64,000 nucleotides of DNA, from NCBI GenBank assembly GCA_012719495.1, contig JAAYAG010000100.1:1-64000 (forward strand), given 5' to 3'. Below are positions 61,810 to 64,000 of the stretch, in pieces; the first letter of the stretch is position 1; every line of letters begins with the position of its first letter. Made by a program: the position numbers and the translations under genes. The notes beneath the pieces were generated by a model. That model did no database searches, was not told the DNA's origin, and was given only the letters and a program-made list of their open reading frames with translations. This DNA is from Bacteroidales bacterium. GTDB taxonomy: Bacteria; Bacteroidota; Bacteroidia; Bacteroidales; Prolixibacteraceae.

Positions 61810-62877
61810 TTATTTATCCTCAAGTAAATAAGGTAAAAGATACTCTGCAAATGGGGTAGGAGGGTTTTTCTTTGCCCATCGTGTGGTAACATTATATTGT
61901 TGTTTCATGGTTCCAAAATCAAACATTGGAAAATTATCATTAAAATCGGGAATCCAAACGTAAGTAAGAGGCACAAGCTCCGGAGCTTCAACGGCATACG
62001 CTTTTAGTCTTTTAATTAATCCCCTTCTTAAAAAGGTATCGAACGTGAGATCAAGTTCGTCGAATACCCCATCGTCGTCGATTCCTAATGCATCAAACTC
62101 TTCGCTAATTTTTGTGGCATCATCACCGTTTCTGCTGATAATGAACACTTTTTCTACACCAATACCTCGCTGTTTTTCAAATTGCAGAAGCGCTTTAAAA
62201 GGGATTTCATCGTCGCCGACCCCACCATCAATATATTCCACATCGGGAATGGTTTTCACATTTGGTATTCTAACAGGAGGAAACACGATGGGAAAGGCAG
62301 TAGATGCCATCAGTATATCGACTAAATTGAGAGTAGTATCACTTTCCTCATTTATTTTTCTGCTACTCATCCGGTAAGCAACTTTCTTTAATGGGAGTTT
62401 CTTAATGTATGCAACAGATATCGATGTCGTTACTGGTAGGTCGCCTATGGTTTTGTATCCCAGCTTTTTCTCTACAATTTTTGTGTAAAGGGCACGTGCC
62501 GGTGAAGTGTCGAAAGGAAATTGAACATGGTCATACACAACAATGTCTTTATTTTTAATGTTGTACAAGATATTTCTATATTCTTTCCAAGTTATTTTTT
62601 TATCGATTATTCCATTGAGTAACACTGCATTTAATGCTCCTGAACTAACTCCTGATATGAACACTATGTCATCAAGCATGCCGCGTTTATCGAGTTCTTC
62701 GAGCAAGGCTGCTTCTTGTGGAATTCGAGCCGCTGCCCCAGTCATAATTATGGCAACTCCTTGTCGTTTTTCGGGTACAGATACGGGCTTTTTGTTATAA
62801 AATCCGAAGTATAGCAAGATCGCTGAAGCGGCTACAAAGCCTGTAATTATCAATGTTATAGCCCATGATCTTTTCAT
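61810..62877 (-). CDS. Membrane-anchored patatin-like phospholipase
   Basis: A 355-residue protein with an N-terminal membrane anchor (residues about 5-25) and a patatin domain from about 38 to 340. The nucleophile is S78 in GVSSG (G76-V-S78-S-G80) and the partner aspartate is D217 in YIDGG. The oxyanion-hole loop, usually GGGxRG, reads TGAAAR (46-51), which retains the Arg but has lost Gly residues. The enzyme is predicted to hydrolyse acyl chains from lipids. A CAAAAGTA sequence at 62904-62911 fits a minus-strand -7 element. Confidence 0.88.
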   Translation of the reverse strand: MKRSWAITLIITGFVAASAILLYFGFYNKKPVSVPEKRQGVAIIMTGAAARIPQEAALLEELDKRGMLDDIVFISGVSSGALNAVLLNGIIDKKITWKEYRNILYNIKNKDIVVYDHVQFPFDTSPARALYTKIVEKKLGYKTIGDLPVTTSISVAYIKKLPLKKVAYRMSSRKINEESDTTLNLVDILMASTAFPIVFPPVRIPNVKTIPDVEYIDGGVGDDEIPFKALLQFEKQRGIGVEKVFIISRNGDDATKISEEFDALGIDDDGVFDELDLTFDTFLRRGLIKRLKAYAVEAPELVPLTYVWIPDFNDNFPMFDFGTMKQQYNVTTRWAKKNPPTPFAEYLLPYLLEDK

Positions 62878-62962
62878 CGTTCCCTTGTTTTGTGTTTTTT
62901 ATTCAAAAGTAAAAAAAATCGCGATTTTCATTCTCTTTTTAATGGTTGATACACCTTTGTTT

Positions 62963-62999
62963 CAACAAAAAAGCAACACAATGGTTGCTCTTTTTGTTG
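62963..62999 (-). terminator. Terminator of the aminotransferase gene
   Basis: AGCAAC at 62972-62977 pairs with GTTGCT at 62984-62989 (6-base loop ACAATG); the outer CAACAAAAA and TTTTTGTTG arms extend the pairing. On the minus strand a T run follows. It lies 40-75 bases past the aminotransferase stop. Confidence 0.75.
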
Positions 63000-63039
63000 T
63001 ACAGAATGTGAAAATTCTCTGCAGTAAGCAAATTTATTT

Positions 63040-64000
63040 TTATATGCTAACCGTCATTTGATTTAATCTCAGTTTTTTACTGAATATTGCTCCCATTGTT
63101 TTAATTCCTCTTTCAATGGTTTCAAGGTTGGAGTTACTAAAATTCATTCGGATTGAATGTGCTCCGTCTCCGTTAGTATAGAATGAATTGCCTGGAACGA
63201 AAGCTACTCCCTGAGATAAACAATCTTTAATTAACTCATTTGAATCTAATTCTTTAGGAAGTGTAAGCCATAAAAACATTCCTCCTTGAGGATTCGTCAT
63301 CTTAATTGAGTCGGGCAAGTATTTCACTATCATCTCTTTCATTGCATCGCATTGTGCTTTATATGCTTTGCGGGTTTTGTTTAAATGATCGTCGATATTG
63401 TGGTGTGTAAGAAAATCGAGTAAAGCATACTGTGAGAGATTGTTGGAGTGTAAATCTGTCGATTGTTTTGCTTTTATGAAATGAGCGGTCATTTCTGGTG
63501 GTAAAACTACCCATCCCATTCGTAAACCGGGAGCTACCATTTTTGAAAATGAACCAGACCAAAAAACATTTTCCGAGGCAAGGCTTGCAATGGGGGGAAG
63601 TTGTTCTCCTTCGAAACGGATCTCGCTATAAGGATCATCTTCAAGCAAAATTAACTGATAATCACTTAAGATGTTCGCAATCTTTTCCCGGTGTTTTCTG
63701 TCATAACATATTCCGGTTGGGTTTTGAAAATTAGGAATCGAGTACATAAATTTTGGCTTGTTTTGCCAGCAAATGTTTTCTATCTCATTCGTATCAAGAC
63801 CGGTTTCGGTTAATGTAACCGGGTGAAATTCTGGCAAATATCCTGACATTGCTTGTAAAGCGCCCAAATAGGTTGGCTTTTCAACGATAACTGCATCGCC
63901 CTTTTCTATGAACATTTTGGTGGTAACATCAAGTGTTTGTTGCGAACCATTGGTTATTACAATGTTATTGGCATCGATTTTCATGTCGAACTTTTGGTTA
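63040..64000 (-). CDS. PLP-dependent aminotransferase, 5' end outside window
   Basis: The visible 320 residues are the C-terminal two-thirds of a class I/II aminotransferase of the 2-aminoadipate/MocR-like group. The frame stays open to the window end beyond the first internal Met at 63984 (upstream codons give NQKFD), so the true start is outside. Visible blocks are the NIVITNGSQQTLDVT start, PNFQNPTGICYDRKHR, LLEDDPYSEIRFEG, the PLP lysine in WSGSFSKMVAPGLRMGWVV, and GGMFLWLTLP. The substrate could be aromatic or branched-chain amino acids or 2-aminoadipate. No MocR DNA-binding domain can be seen in this part. Confidence 0.92.
   Translation of the reverse strand, partial: NQKFDMKIDANNIVITNGSQQTLDVTTKMFIEKGDAVIVEKPTYLGALQAMSGYLPEFHPVTLTETGLDTNEIENICWQNKPKFMYSIPNFQNPTGICYDRKHREKIANILSDYQLILLEDDPYSEIRFEGEQLPPIASLASENVFWSGSFSKMVAPGLRMGWVVLPPEMTAHFIKAKQSTDLHSNNLSQYALLDFLTHHNIDDHLNKTRKAYKAQCDAMKEMIVKYLPDSIKMTNPQGGMFLWLTLPKELDSNELIKDCLSQGVAFVPGNSFYTNGDGAHSIRMNFSNSNLETIERGIKTMGAIFSKKLRLNQMTVSI

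Overview
The window reads as a chromosomal segment of a low-GC member of the Bacteroidota, most likely the Bacteroidales/Marinilabiliales side. The evidence is type IX secretion (T9SS) C-terminal sorting domains on several exported proteins, a BspA-type leucine-rich-repeat giant, families typical of the phylum (DUF2141, DUF4956, DUF5777, DUF2764, DUF2891, YceI), promoters of the TTTG-N19-TAnnTTTG type, and a V-type ATPase operon of the Bacteroidetes/Chlamydia layout. I see no rRNA, tRNA, CRISPR array, insertion sequence or phage gene. Most of the window looks like ordinary core and envelope chromosome.

Layout. 1-13 kb: DUF4180 and YdeI-like pair, a PAS protein with a short chemoreceptor-like tip, an M23/LysM peptidase, a lysozyme-fold-like membrane protein followed by a phosphodiester glycosidase, a hybrid-free sensor histidine kinase, DUF2795, cobalamin adenosyltransferase, recG, a T9SS esterase and a PlsC-like acyltransferase. 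13-25.5 kb: GH20 hexosaminidase preceded by an odd GC-rich repeat tract, tpiA, an M64 peptidase, a metallo-beta-lactamase-fold protein with altered metal ligands, serA, an S1/P1 nuclease, a cyclophilin, a serine hydrolase, and an overlapping hisI-like/hisG-like pair. 25.5-38 kb: transketolase, the 1702-residue LRR adhesin-like protein, and a four-gene operon (outer-membrane barrel, RND/MMPL transporter, LolA-like protein, DUF2141) that looks like an envelope export or lipid-transfer system.

38-48 kb: a 56-residue ferredoxin, DUF2891, then a five-gene module of repeat lipoprotein, YD/MORN-like periplasmic protein, VTC polyphosphate-polymerase-like protein, DUF4956 membrane protein and DUF2490 barrel; then a small regulatory-fold protein, rocD and a BatA/vWA membrane protein. 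48-55.6 kb: V-type ATPase operon E-DUF2764-A-B-D-I-K with sodium-binding residues in the K ring and no F or C gene. 55.7-64 kb: an SRPBCC protein, a LamG/DUF5777/YceI/OB-fold envelope cluster on the minus strand, a macro-domain hydrolase, a FemAB-like transferase, an FTP-like lipoprotein, a patatin, and the end of a PLP aminotransferase cut by the window edge.

The most promising leads are the divergent HisI/HisG pair, whose HisI has lost its acidic metal motif; the VTC/DUF4956 module with a repeat lipoprotein and barrel; the RND/LolA-like/barrel operon; and the reduced sodium-type V-ATPase with DUF2764.
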